A stretch of 64,000 nucleotides of DNA from Blastomyces gilchristii SLH14081 (GCF_000003855.2 NW_003101648.1:286324-350323); one strand, 5' to 3'; counted from the first letter of the stretch, positions 36,996-49,684 are shown. The notes: a model not told the origin generated them from the sequence alone. Made by a program: numbers and translations.

Positions 36996-39900
36996 ATAAA
37001 TATACAACAAAAACAACAAAAAAAGTTTAAAAACTCTTCAAAAATCACATTTATTCAAAATAATGTGAATAGAAACTCAAATTGCATTTATTTGTGTCTT
37101 CAAATTGCATTTAAATAAAAAGTTGATTTTATACTGCTTCAGGAGCTGAATTTTGATGCTGAGCAAAAATATGTCATTTCTCATTCAAGCTACTACTGCT
37201 TTTTACCTCAAAAGTCTGAGATAAAGTCAAGAGTAGTGATCTATGAAAGAAAGAGATCAAGATATCAATTTAATCTAAGATTTGATATCATGTCTGACTC
37301 TGATATTCTGGTGAGTGATATTATAGATAAAGAAAATGAGTTTGATACTATACAGCTTATAAATATCTATAATGAAAAGTCATTGAAGGAAAATAACAAT
37401 ATCTGAACAATTGATAGAGGATTTCTGAACATAACTTCATCAAGAAACTCTATAATTGCAGGAGATTTCAATGCACATCATCTCTGATGAAATTCAGAAT
37501 GCAAGAGAGCAGTGAGAGCTGATAATCTGGTTGAATGAATCTTTGAGCATTCAATAGATTTGGTTAATAAGTCTGATCAACAAACATTCTTTAGAAAAGA
37601 CATGAAACAGAAGTCTATTATAGATCTAACTTTCATATCACAAAATCTAATGAAAAGAAGACTTGTAAACTGGTTTATTAATTCAAATGACATATCAGAA
37701 TCAGGTCATGAGATTATTCAATTTGATATTGAACTGAGTGAAAAACAAATGAGTGAAAATCCTCTTCTCTCTAATCAGTATAACTTTGAAAAAGCTGATT
37801 GAAAAGCAGTTGAAGAAAGCATAAAACTGTTAAAATCTGAAAGACAGAATGAGCTATATTGGAATTCTGGTCAAGATATCTCAAATGAAATGCTTGAGAA
37901 TAGAGTGAAGCTTATTACATCTATTATTCTAATAAGTGTTAGAGATAATATTTCAAAAAGAAAATCTTCTGAGTATTCAAAACCTTGATGAAATGAGAAT
38001 ATCTCATCTAAAAGAAAAGAATTAGCTACTGCTAGAAGAGATTGAAAGAATGATGTAATATCTGATGAAGAGTTCAAAGCTGTCAGAAATGAATATTTTT
38101 CAGATATTAAAAGAGCTAAAACAGACTACTGTAATAAATTTCTTGAAGAAGCACAAGAAAAGGAAGTTTTTAAAGCTTTTAACTATACTAAAACAAGAAG
38201 TGTAGCAAAACTTTCAGCTCTAGAATATGAGTTTCAGAATGAATCATATACAGCAAACTCTTTTGAGGAAAAATGTAAAGCTTTCATGAGAATTCTTTTT
38301 TCAAGAACTCACTAGATTCAGATTCAGATTCAGAGGAAGAGAATATATCACTTCTCAACTACATTGATGAAAATGACTGGGAATGGCCTGATCTTACACA
38401 AAGATGAATTAGAGTCAGCTATCTTCTCAAGTTCTGTTAAAACTGCTGCAGATCCTGATTCAATTAATCACTTGATTATTCAAAATACATATTCCTACTT
38501 AAAGAATGAATATTTTGAGCTCTTTTTCAATCTCTTGAAAAATGAATATTATTCTGAATGCTGGAGAGAAGTCACTGAAGTGATTCTTGCAAAACCTAAT
38601 AGAAAAACTTCAATTCCTAAGTCATATAGAGTAATATCTCTATTGAACTGCCTAGGAAAGGTTTTAGAAAAGATAATAGCTACTTAACTATCTTTTATAA
38701 GCTCTATAGATGATTCTCTTTTATTCAGTGAATAAATGAGAGATAGAAAACAGTGTTCTGCAATTGACACTGTTCTCTCAGTTGTTCATGATATTCAAAT
38801 AGCAAAGCATGAGGGTCTGGTCTCAACTGCAGTTTTTATTGATATAAAAGAAGCATTTGATCATGTTTCAAAGTCAAAGTTAATTCAGATATTGAAGATA
38901 TTAAAACTGCCACTTTCTCTAATAAAATGAGTTAACTGTTTTATGTCTAAAAGAATTATACAACTCTTCTTTGATGAAATAAAATAAGACAAGACTGAGA
39001 TAAAAATAGAAGTACCACAGGGGTCTTCAATCTCACTCATTTTATTTGCAATATACACTGCATATCTATTCAAAAATAGAAATATGAGAATAGTGTGATC
39101 TCTGAGTTATGTGAATGATATTGATCTAGTCTACAGCTCAAAAACTATCAAAGAGAATTTGAAAGTAATTGAAGAAGCTGCAAAGGAAATCTTTGTTAGA
39201 GCAGATATCAATCAAATTCAATTTAATATGAATAAAACTGAGTTAATTCATTTCTTTCCTAGATTCAATGAGAAAGAACTATCTCTAACTCTTTTAAATA
39301 GTGAGATTAAACCCAGTGTAAATATCAAATGATTAGAAGTATGATTAAACTCTAAGTTGAACTTTAAATATCACATTCAACAAAGAACTGTCAAGGCAGA
39401 AAGACTATTGAACAACATAATCAGACTATCAAATACAGAGAGGAGTCTATTCTTCCAGGCTATGAGACAGTTATATATAGCCTGTATTACATCAGTAGCT
39501 GATTATGGAGTTCAAGTTTGATGAAATAATTAAGAGAATTTCACTGAACTCTTTCAAAGTCTGTAAAACAGAGTCTTGAGAAGAATTCTGAGAGCATTTA
39601 AATCATCTTCTATTAAAGTAATGAAAATTAAAGCTTCAATTCCTTCTTCTACTATTAGATTTGAAAAGGCCTGTATGAACTATGCTCTGAGAGTTGTAAA
39701 GATGAGCTTAAATCATATAATCAGAGAAAGAGTCTCTTCTTCATTTTCATCAATTAACTCTGGAAATGAACTGGATTGAAATAGATTTCTTGATTGAAAT
39801 GAAAATAATTCTTTAAAGAAAATGCCTTCTCAACTGTATAGACTATGCTCTCTGATTAAAAATCAATTTTCTTCTTTAAATGTTGAAAAAGTTGATCATG

Positions 39901-40961
39901 AGAAGTTATCTCTCTGAAGAAAAAAGCTTGAATCTCTTATAGACTTACAAATAAGTGAACTATCAAAAGAGAAAGAATATGAACAGTATTTGAAGAGAAT
40001 TTCTACAATCAATATAAAAGACTCTATTCTGATTTATTCAGATGACTTAAAAAATGAGAACTTGAATAGATTAGGCGCAGGCATTGCTTATACTGAAGAT
40101 AATATTAATTTTATCTCAGATTTCTGGAATCTAGGCTCTGAATATGAAGTCTTTGATGCTGAACTATTTACAATAGTGAAAGCTTTCAAACTCATTGAAA
40201 TAAAATCTTATAAAAGAGGAAATTGTTTGAAAGAGGCATGAATATTCTCTGATAGTCAAGCTGCTTTAAAAAGACTTAGAAATAGTCAGATTTATAATGA
40301 TCAAATGAATCTTGAACTGATCTTAAACTCTGTTTTAAAAATTCAAAAGAGAAGAATATCAAAGCTGAGAATTCATCTGCACTGAGTTCCTGCTCATATG
40401 AATATTCATAGCAATGAATTGGCTGATTCAGCTGCAAAAAAGGGTGCAGAATTAAGCAGATCTATTCAAAAAATTATGTTCTGGTCTTTTATAAAGAGAA
40501 AAATAAAAGAATCTTGTTTAGACAAGTGAAATGAAAGCTGGCAGAAACAAAAGAAGAGTATACATTATTCATTATTTGAAATAAAACCCAAGTGGAAATC
40601 TTGTTCAATTAAATGTAAAAAGAAAATATTCTCATCTATAATACAGCTGAAACTAGGACATGGCTATTTCAAATCTTATATACAAAGATTTGATGATAGA
40701 TTTGACTCAATAGAATGCTCATTCTGCAATACAAATGAGAATCCTGAGTATATTATAATGCACTGTGCATTATACAATAGTCTCAGAGCCAGATTGAAAG
40801 AGAAGTATGATCTAAATCAATTAAATATAAGATTCTTATTCTCAACTGAGACAGGAATTAAATACTTAATAGACTTTCTATCAGAAACTCAAGCAGCTAC
40901 AAGAAAATAGCTAAATTCAGAATTATCTGAATATGAAGAGGAGGAAATCAATCAGATATAG
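36996..40961 (+). pseudogene. L3 ORF2: endonuclease, reverse transcriptase, RNase H
   Basis: 1322-codon frame; the start codon at 36996 is ATA (ATG in L2 and L4), stop TAG at 40959. EEP endonuclease with Gly-Asp-Phe-Asn-Ala-His-His at 37461; RT with Phe-Ile-Asp-Ile…Ala-Phe-Asp at about 38835, Pro-Gln-Gly-Ser-Ser near 39013 and the catalytic box Tyr-Val-Asn-Asp at 39108; RNase H from 40027 with Asp-Ser-Gln near 40249 and a His-x-x-Trp(TGA)-Val-Pro-Ala-His motif at about 40375; C-terminal Cys-Ser-Phe-Cys at 40716 with a later His and Cys. Small compensating indels occur at about 38295-38400. Most stops are TGA for Trp. It would nick DNA and reverse-transcribe the LINE by target priming. Confidence 0.92.
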
Positions 40962-41347
40962 TCTGTTAAAACAGCTATACACTCTCTTTTAATAATTTGT
41001 TTTGTTATAGTCTCTCTTTACTTTATCTTTTTCTGTATCTTTTTCTTTCAATTTCTTTCTATCTATCTATTTAATGTGTCTATCTTTGAGACTGTATTCT
41101 TTCTCTCTTTTCTTTTGTCATGATATTGTCAAATGGTTTCAAAGTATCAAAAGATGTTAAAACACTGCAATTTGTAAACAGTTTTTGTATTCTGAGCTGG
41201 AATTTTCTGATTTTGCATATCTGAAATTGATGAATGTACAATAGTTAACTTTACAGACATAGAAAAAACCCTGAGAACTAAAGTTCTCAGGTAGATGTCA
41301 TAGTCTCTGACTGCATACATCTATAATTGAAGAATAATAATAATAAT
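40962..41347 (+). other. L3 3' UTR and AAT tail
   Basis: Same tail as L2; stem-loop at 41270-41291 with the loop shortened by one base. The tail ends in a few ATA/AAT units immediately before the TSD. Confidence 0.88.
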
Positions 41348-41447
41348 AACTAGATATAATGCAAGCAGTTGAAATTTCTACTTTTCAAAATAGTTATAAT
41401 CTACTATCTGATGATAGTGATTAGATTCTACTCTACTCTCTTTTAGT

Positions 41448-44400
41448 ATGAATATACAACAAAAACAATAAAAAAAGTTTAAAAACTCTTTAAAAATCAC
41501 ATTTATTCAAAATAATGTGAATAGAAACTCAAATTGCATTTATTCTTGTCTTCAAATTGTATTTGAATAAAAAGTTGATTTTATACTGCTTCAGAAGCCG
41601 AATTTTGATGCTGAGTAAAAATATATCATTTCTCATTCAAGCTACTACTGCTTTCTATCTCAAAAGTCTGAGATAAAGTCAAGAGTAGTGATCTGTGAAA
41701 GAAAGAGATCAAGATATCAATTTAATCTAAGATTTGATATCATGTCTGACCCTGATATTCTGGTGAGTGATATTATAGATAAAGAAAATGAGTTTGATAT
41801 TATACAGCTCATAAATATCTATAATGAAAAGTCATTGAAGAAAAATAACAATATCTGAATAATTAATAGAGGATTTCTGAACATAACTTTATCAAGAAAC
41901 TCTATAATTGTAGAAGATTTCAATGCACATCATCTTTGATGAAATTCAGAATGTAAGAGAGTAGTAAGAGCTGATAATCTGATTGAATGAATCTTTGAGC
42001 ATTCAATAGATTTGATTAATAAGTCTGATTAACAAACATTCTTTAGAAAAGGCATGAAACAGAAATCTATTATAGATCTAATCTTCATATTATAAAATCT
42101 AATGAAAAAAAGACTTGTAAACTGATTTATTGATTCAAATGAGACATCAGAATCAGATCATGAGATTATTCAATTTGATATTGAACTAAGTGAAAAATAA
42201 ATAAGTGAAAATTCTCTTCTCTCTAATCAGTTTAACTTTGAAAAAGCTGATTGAAAAGCAGTTGAAGAAAGTATAAAACTGTTAAAATCTGAAAGACAGA
42301 GTAAGCTATATTGAAATTCTGATCAAGATATCTCAAATAAAATACTTAAGAATAGAGTGAAGCTCATTACATCTATTATTCTAACAAGTGTTAGAGATAA
42401 TATTTCAAAGAGAAAATCTTCTAAGTATTCAAAATCTTGATGAAATGAGAATATCTCATCTAAAAGAAAAGAATTAGCTACTGCTAGAAGAGATTGAAAG
42501 AATGATGTAATATCTGATAAAGAGTTTAAAGCTGTCAGAAATGAATATTTTTCAGATATTAAAAGAGCTAAAACAGACTGCTGGAATAAATTTCTTGAAG
42601 AAGCATAAGAAAAGAAAGTTTTTAAAGCTTTTAACTATACTAAAATAAGAAGTGTAGCAAAACTTCCAGCCTTAGAATATGAGTTTCAGAATGAATCATA
42701 TACAGTAAACTCTTTTAAGAAAAAATGTCAAGCTTTTATAAGAATTCTCTTTCAGAACTTATCAGATTCAGATTCAGAGAAAGAGAATATATCACTTCTT
42801 AACTATATTGATAAAAATGACTGAGAATGATCTGATCTTATACAAGATGAATTATTGTTAGCTATCTTCTCAAGTTCTGATAAAGCTGCTGCAGGGCCTG
42901 ATTCAATTAATCACTTAATTATTCAAAATACATATTTCTACTTAAAGAATGACTATTTTGAACTCTTTTTCAATCTCTTGAAAAATGAATATCATTCTGA
43001 ATGCTGAAGAGAAGCCACTGAAGTGATTCTTATAAAATCTAATAGAAAAACTTTAATTTCTAAGTCATATAGAGTAATATCTCTATTAAACTGTCTAGAA
43101 AAGATTTTGAAAAAGATAATAGCTACTTAACTATCTTTTATAAGCTTTATTAATAACTCTCTTTTATTCAGTGAATAAATGAGAGATAGAAAACAATATT
43201 CTGTAATTAACACTGTTCTCTCAGTTATTTATAATATTCAAATAGCAAAGTATGAAAATCTGATCTCAACTGCAGTTTTTATTGATATAAAAGAAGTATT
43301 TAATTATGTTTCAAAGTCAAAGTTAATTCAGACTTTGAAGATATTAAAACTGTCACTTTTTCTAATAAAATAAGTTCAGTGTTTTATATCTAAAAGAATC
43401 ATACAACTTTTCTTTGATGAAATGAAATAAGACAAGACTGAGATAAAAATAGAAGTGCTGCAAGAATTCTCAATCTCACTCATTTTATTTATATTATACA
43501 CTGCATATCTATTCAAAGATAGAAATATGAAAATAGTGCAATCTCTGAGTTATGTAGATGATATTGATCTAGTCTACAGCTTAAAAACTATCAAAGAGAA
43601 TTTAAAAGTGATTGAAAAAGCTGCAAAGAAAATCTTTGTCAGAGCAGATATCAATCAAATTCAATTTAATATGAATAAAACTGAGTTAATTCATTTCTTT
43701 TCTAGATTCAATGAGAAAGAACTATCTCTAACTCTTTTAAATAGAGAGATTAAACCCAGTTTAAATATCAAGTAATTAGAAGTATGATTAAACTCCAAGT
43801 TGAATTTTAAATATCATATTCAACAAAGAACTGTCAAGGCAGAAAGACTATTAAATAACATTATCAGACTATCAAATACAGAGAGAGATCTATTCTTCCA
43901 GACTATGAGACAGTTATATACAGCCTGTATTATCTCAGTAGCTGATTATGAAGTTTAAGTTTAATGAAATAATCAAGAAAATTTCACTGAACTCTTTCAA
44001 AGTCTGTAAAACAGAGCTTTGAGAAGAATTCTGAAAGTATTCAAATCATCTTCTATTAAAGTAATGAAAATTGAAGCTTCAATTCTCTCTTCTACTATTA
44101 GATTTGAAAAGACGTGTATGAACTATGCTCTGAGAGTGATAAAGATGAGCTCAAATTATATAATCAGAGAAAGAGTCTCTTCTTCATTTTCATCAGTTAA
44201 CTCAGGAAATGAACTGAATTGAAATAGATTTCTTAATTGAAATGAGAATAATACTTTAAAGAAAATGCTCTCTCAATTGTATAGACTATATTAACTTATT
44301 AAGAATCAATTTTCTTCTTTAAATGTTGAAAAAGTTGATCATGAGAAGTTATCTCTCTGAAGAGAAAAGCTTGAATCTCTTATAGACTTGTAAATAAGTG

Positions 44401-45413
44401 AACTATCTAAAGAGAAAGAATATGAACAGCATTTGAAGAGAATTTCTACAATTAATATAAAAGACTCTATTCTGATTTATTCAGATGACTCAAAAAATGA
44501 GAATTTGAATAGATTAGACACAGACATTACTTATACTGAAGATAATATTAATTTTATCTCAGATTTCTGAAATTTAGACTGTGAATCTGAAGTCTTTGAC
44601 ACTGAACTATTTACAATAGTGAAAGCTTTCAAACTTATTAAAATAAAATCTCATAAAAGAGAAAATAGTTTGAAAGAGATATAAATATTCTCTGATAGTC
44701 AAGCTGCTTTAAAAAGACTTAGAAATAGTCAGATTTATAATGATCAAATGAATCTTGAACTGATCTTAAACTTCATTTTAAAAATTCAAAAGAGAAGAAT
44801 ATCAAAGCTGATAATTCATCTACACTGAGTTTCTGCTCATATGAATATTCATGACAATGAATTGACTGATTCAGCTGTAAAAAAAGGTTCAGAATTAAGC
44901 AGATCTATTCAAAAAATTATATTCTAGTCTTTTATAAAGAGAAAAATAAAAGAATCTTGTTTAGATAAGTGAAATAAAAGCTGGCAGAAATAAAAGAAGA
45001 GTATACATTATTCAAGATTTGAAACAAAACTCAAGTGAAAACCTTGTTTAATTAAATGTACAAAGAAAATATTCTCATCTATAATACAGCTGAAATTAGA
45101 ACATGGCTATTTCAAATCTTATATATAAAGATTTGATGATAGATTTGATTCAATAGAATGCTCATTCTGCAATGTAAATGAGAATTCTGAGTATATTGTA
45201 ATACACTGTGTATTATACAATAGTCTCAGAGTCAGATTAAAAGAGAAGTATTATCTAAATCAATTAAATATGAGATTCTTATTCTCAACTGAGATAGGAA
45301 TTAAATACTTAATAGACTTTCTATCAGAAACTCAAGCAGCTATAAGAAAATGACTGAATTCAGAAATATCTGAATGTGAAGAGAAGAAAATTGATCAGAT
45401 AAAGTCTGTTAAA
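41448..45413 (+). pseudogene. L4 ORF2: endonuclease, RT, RNase H
   Basis: Intact ATG at 41448, 23 bp after ORF1. The endonuclease motif Asp-Phe-Asn-Ala-His-His is near 41920 with the preceding Gly lost (gaagat for ggagat). The longest open piece (43455-43775) spans the RT core and keeps Tyr-Val-Asp-Asp-Ile. RNase H at about 44460-44890. The terminal stop codon of the other copies (ATA TAG) reads ATA AAG here, so the end is approximate. More stops than L3, largely TGA, plus CAA to TAA. Confidence 0.88.
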
Positions 45414-45780
45414 ATAGCTATATACTATCTTTTAATAATTTGTTTCATTACAGTCTCTCTTTATTTTACTTTACTTTTTTCTTTCTATTCTTTTCTATCT
45501 ATCTATTTAATGTGTCTATCTTTAAGACTATGTTCTCTTTTCTTTTGTCATGATGTTGTCAAATGATTTCAAAGTATCAGAAGATGTTAAAATACTGTAA
45601 TTTGTAAACAGTTTTTGTATTCTGAGCTGGAATTTTCTGATTTTGCATATCTGAAATTGATGAATGTATAATAGTTAACTTTATAGATATAGGAAAAACC
45701 CTGAGAACTTTTAGTTCTCAGGTAGATGTCATAGTCTCTGACTGTATACATCTATAATTGAAGAATAGTAATAATAATAA
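45414..45780 (+). other. L4 3' UTR and AAT tail
   Basis: Contains the family tail; stem-loop at 45700-45722 with a TTT loop. It ends with a short AAT repeat, followed by 25 bp of H-c leader. Confidence 0.85.
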
Positions 45781-46134
45781 CTTCTTCAGATTCTATAGTT
45801 ATCACTAGACTGACTGATAGAAGTATGAATTTCACATTTGATCTCATTTAGTCTGATTTTATACATTTCTTGATATGAGTCTCACCAGAATCAAGCATTA
45901 AAAAAATCTGAAAATGAATCATTTCTGAGAGAAATGATGTGAAAAATGATCAGATTTAATGCAAGAATAGTGAAATGAGAGTAATTTCTCAGAATAGACT
46001 GTGAAAGATGATCATTCTTTTAAAATCAGAATGAGACTGAGACTGAAGATCAAATTCAGTCTCATTCAATTTATTCAGTGATTGCTTATATAATCAGAAT
46101 TTGATAATAATTATTGATAATACTCATGAAATAA

Positions 46135-48010
46135 CTAAATACATTCTTGTACAAGTTTATTCTTCACTTTCTCATGAAAACTACACTTCTCTGATATACT
46201 GTGATCAGAGGTATTAAACTGTCTGATAATTCTATGTTTTACAGTCATGAGTTTCTTGATTGTTTCTTCTTGTAATTGTTCTCAGCAATAGTGATAAATA
46301 TCTCAGCTTGAGTTGAACTTTCACTTCATTCTCATCTCTATCAATGAAATTGTCAGAATATCACACATTATCAGTGCAACAGTTGAATATATACTCTCAA
46401 CAATTTTTCATAACTCTAGAATTGATTTGATGTGTAAATTCATCAGATCATCTTGAAGATAGCAGTCAAATTCAGTTTTATAAGCATGTAGTTTTGCCTG
46501 ATTTTCAGTTGTAATCAATGTATACAAGTTCTGTTTCAAAGTTAGTATTATAGTTCTATGTAATATGAAGTATTATCAAAGATCATTACTTACTAGAGAA
46601 TTGTATTTTACTCTCTTCATATCTCTAACATCTGCTTGTTCAAATCTCTGATAGTTAGCATTGTAGTAGTCTCAGATTAATTTGATATATAAGTCTCATT
46701 TCTTCTCTGTTCAATCTTGAGAAGTGTAGATATTAACTCAATAGAAGAAATCTAGTAGAGCTGCTATAGCATAGTACTCTGTAAAATATTATTCAGTTTT
46801 ACTATAATAATATATCAGTTTATCTCTTACAGTAATAATAGCCTGCACTATAGCATCATCTCAGACTGAATTTCTTTTTAAGTGATTCAACTACTTCTCA
46901 AGATGAGTAAATAAACTATTATACACTTATCAGACTGACTGCAGTATTGATATATAAGTGATTGAGACTGTCTTTATTGTCTTATAAAACTGAAACAGTA
47001 AATCAATTACATATTTCAATTGAGTTCACTTCATATCAGAAAGTTTCAATATCTGAATCTTTTCTCAATCAGAGTATTACACTCAATGATCAATCATCTG
47101 ATGTAATTGAAGAGCTTAAACAGTTATCTTGTATATTAAACTTCATTATATTTTAATATTCTGTATCATATTCAGTGATGTGACTGATTTGTTTATTTAT
47201 TGAATATCATGAAATCATTATTATTATTTAGAGGAGATACAAATCACATTAGTAATGTTTCAAATCTGTGATATTTAAATTACTAGTCAATCTATTCAAA
47301 ATTAACAGTAGTATTATCAAAAAGTGTTATTAAAAAGCAATATTAAAAAGTGTTATCAAAAAATATTATCTTTTATAAAGTGAATGTAAAAGTTACTTGA
47401 GTAATCACTTTCATCTCATTCTCATCTCAAGAACCAGCTATCTCATTATTTATCATTTCAATATTAAGATTCTTTATCAGTATTTGCATTACAAGTTGAA
47501 TCACATGAGCAATACAGAGAATATGATCTTATTTATTATTTCAGAAATGCAAAGTCAATTTTTGCTTCAAGCTCTTTATCATAGTATAGTTATTCACAGC
47601 ATTATCAGTTATAATTGTAAGAAGACTAAAACTAATATCTTAATAGTTATTTTTAATCACTGTTATTAATATCTCTGTTATATAATTCTCAGTATAACTA
47701 CTGATCAATGATTCAAATTCAATTACTATCTCTTAATAAGTTCAGTTCTTATTAATATAATAACATATAACTCTTATAAATGCAAGATTATTTATACTAG
47801 TTTATGCATTTACTGTGAGAGACACTCTTTAATGATTCTTCAACTCTGATTCTAGATATTGTATATTAGCTTTGTAATGTGTCTCAAGATTGAACTGAAG
47901 ACATGATTAATATGAAATATGAAGATTTGAATTAAGTATTTTAAGAAGTGTTCAGAATTCAGAGTTTTCAATTGATTGAAGAGAAAGATTCAGAGATATA
48001 TATATACAAA
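46135..48010 (-). pseudogene. hAT transposase of T
   Basis: Stop TAG complementary to 46135-46137; 5' end uncertain, possibly further right than 48010. Recognised blocks in coding order: a Leu-Thr-Val-Asn-Ala-Trp(stop)-Thr-Ser stretch near 47810 (catalytic-Asp region of hAT); Asp-Asn-Ala-x-Asn-Asn at about 47600; Cys-Ile-Ala-His-Val-Ile-Gln-Leu at about 47510; Ala-Ala-Leu-Leu-Asp near 46755; and the C-terminal dimerisation block (Ile-Leu…Asp-Ile…His-Tyr…Glu-Glu-Thr-Ile) at about 46230-46380. Stops are mainly TGA and TAA in place of Trp and Gln. It catalyses cut-and-paste transposition with 8-bp target duplication. Confidence 0.82.
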
Positions 48011-49012
48011 GTAATTATTCATGAAAGTTATCAGATAAGAGTTATGAAATCAGAGTACTGATACATGATTATTTTCATATGATTTTCTTCAAATTAGAAA
48101 ATTAGTGTTATTAAAAATCATTATCTGATAGAGTAACTTATCAGCTCAGTAGTAATTTTCTGATTATTTTTCTTTTATTATCTGTATTCTGATAACTTCA
48201 GATGTCAGAAAATTTCATCAGAGCTATAATTAGTTTATAATAAATATTTCTGAATGAAGTTACAGTGATTATAATAGAGAGATGACTCTTCAGTAATCTA
48301 TAATATAATCTATTGATAATTATTTCATAGTTTATCTTAATATTTGTGTTGAGTTTTTCATAAATTTCATAATCTGAAATCAGATGTGAAGAATGAAGTA
48401 ATTATTTATTATAATTGAAAGAGAGCATTCTGTGTTGAATTGTAAATAATATAGACTTTGTGATTCACAGTGATTTCTTAAAGAGTTTATAAATCTTCAA
48501 TAGAAGTTAAAGAAGTGAAAGAAGTGAATTCAGAAGATATGATAAAGATTTAAGAAAGATAATAATTTATTTTTAATAAAGATAATAACTGATCACTGAT
48601 GTATGTAAGAAGAATTATTATAAGAGAAAATAATCTTCTTTCTTAGCTTAGTTATAATTTTAGTACTAACTCAGATTGAATATTATCAATGTATAAAAGT
48701 AAATAAACAATCTTGATTAATCTCTATCATATTTCTTGAAATATATTAATATTGTGAAAGAGAGTGTTATTAAATTACATTATCAGATAATATTATTAAA
48801 AATATATTAATATTATAAATATCAATATTGAAAAAATATTGATACTTATACATTATAGTGATTTATAAATCATAATAGTTAAATATATATATATATATTA
48901 TTTCTGACATTGATTACAACTTGTACAATAATTTTTAAGAACTTAAAATCAATTTCAATTATTAATAATTATAAACTTATAACTCACTAATATAAAAAGA
49001 AAAAAACTTTTT
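48011..49012. other. T intergenic AT-rich stretch
   Basis: About 1 kb, extremely AT-rich, between the second T gene and the recognised transposase blocks. An (AT)n run lies at about 48882-48898. The N terminus of the transposase may extend into its left part, but I see no recognisable motif. Confidence 0.4.
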
Positions 49013-49679
49013 CTACTTATTATCTTTCTTCTCTTTCTCATTCTTCTTATCATTCTTTATAATTCATTTCTTATTCTCATTCTTCTTCTTCTTCTCCTTA
49101 TCTGAGATAATAATCATCTTAAAATCTCTCTCTGCTGCCTTCTCAGAGAAGGGTTCTCACTGCTCTCTCTCAATCAGGTCAATCTGTATCTCAAAATCCT
49201 GCATTTTCTGATCTGCTGTCTCAGGTTTCATCTCAGCAGTAAGCAGATTGACATGCTCAGAGAGTAGAGCTGTCTTCTCAATATTCTGAATTATGAAGCA
49301 TATTCAAGACCTGAACAAGGTCTTAATTCTCTTCTTCTCTGTCAGCTCCTGCTAATCAATTAGAGAATAGAAGTATTATCAAAAATTATTATCTCTCAAT
49401 AAATAAAAAACTTACCAGTTTTAACTTCTTTATCTCTTACTTCAATACTCTTTCAATCTTCTTCTGTTATTATTTATTTACAGTAATACTGTTCTTCTCT
49501 CTTTCTCTCTTTATCTTAGTCTTAAATCATTCTCAGAACTTCTTCTGATTTCACTACTACTGTATAAGACTCTTCACTATCTTCTTTTCTAATCTCTCAC
49601 AGACAGTGTTATTCACATTATTTCTATACTTAGTTCAGTCTAAATCTATCAGAAGTATTACTTAAAATCATTATTATTC
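49013..49679 (-). pseudogene. Second gene of T, 3' exons (unknown, basic, coiled-coil-like)
   Basis: Exon at 49416-49679 (88 codons), intron at 49352-49415 (64 bp, GTAAGT…TTAG with a CTAAT branch-like motif), exon at 49013-49351 (113 codons) ending in TAG. With the 52 codons at 55915-56070 beyond H-b, all pieces stay in one frame: 253 codons including the stop. The product is rich in Lys, Glu and Arg. The last exon alternates Leu/Ile with Glu/Lys like a helix and ends in a run of Lys and Asn. In-frame stops are TGA, TAA and TAG at a modest density. I recognise no family; a regulatory or accessory role in transposition is only a guess. Confidence 0.6.
49352..49415 (-). other. Spliceosomal intron in second gene of T
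   Basis: 64 bp, donor GTAAGT, acceptor TTGATTAG, with a CTAAT branch-like motif shortly before the acceptor. The flanking reading frames join in phase. Size and signals fit filamentous fungi. Confidence 0.65.
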
Positions 49680-49684
49680 TACTC

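Larger units (their letters stand above)
33705..41347 (+). mobile_element. LINE copy L3, full length with TSDs
   Basis: 7643 bp bounded by an exact 14-bp TSD, aactagatataatg (33691-33704 and 41348-41361), inside ORF1 of L4. Complete structure: GC-rich 5' end, leader with a two-fold repeated block and A-tract, ORF1 (35359-36972), ORF2 (36996-40961), 3' UTR with twin stem-loops, AAT tail. It has the fewest stops of the long copies and is the best reference for the family. Domain order and RNase H place it near Tad1/I-type LINEs; the exact clade needs a tree. Confidence 0.95.
32166..41424 (+). pseudogene. L4 ORF1, interrupted by L3
   Basis: The start codon at 32166-32168 is now ATA (ATG in L3). 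The frame runs to 33704, is broken by the 7.6-kb L3 insertion, and resumes at 41362 to the TAG at 41422-41424. The zinc clusters at about 33270-33470 are mostly Cys-to-Tyr. It encoded the same LINE RNA-binding protein as L3 ORF1. Start loss, stops and insertion each inactivate it. Confidence 0.85.
30633..45780 (+). mobile_element. LINE copy L4, full-length structure split by L3
   Basis: Two pieces, 30633-33704 and 41348-45780 (about 7.5 kb together). The 5' end abuts the G2 3' LTR with no TSD; the 3' end is the AAT tail at about 45765-45780. Its leader has a single copy of the block duplicated in L2 and L3, as in L1. It is more decayed than L3, in keeping with being the older, host copy. Its RT keeps the Tyr-Val-Asp-Asp box that the other copies have lost. 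Confidence 0.92.

Noticed and set aside
16617..45413. TGA read as Trp (mitochondrial or alternative code)
   Set aside because: TAA and TAG also interrupt the frames, Cys-to-Tyr and Asp-to-Asn changes hit catalytic sites, and non-coding CpG sites decay too. LINEs, chromoviruses, hAT elements and a spliceosomal intron indicate a nuclear sequence under mutation.
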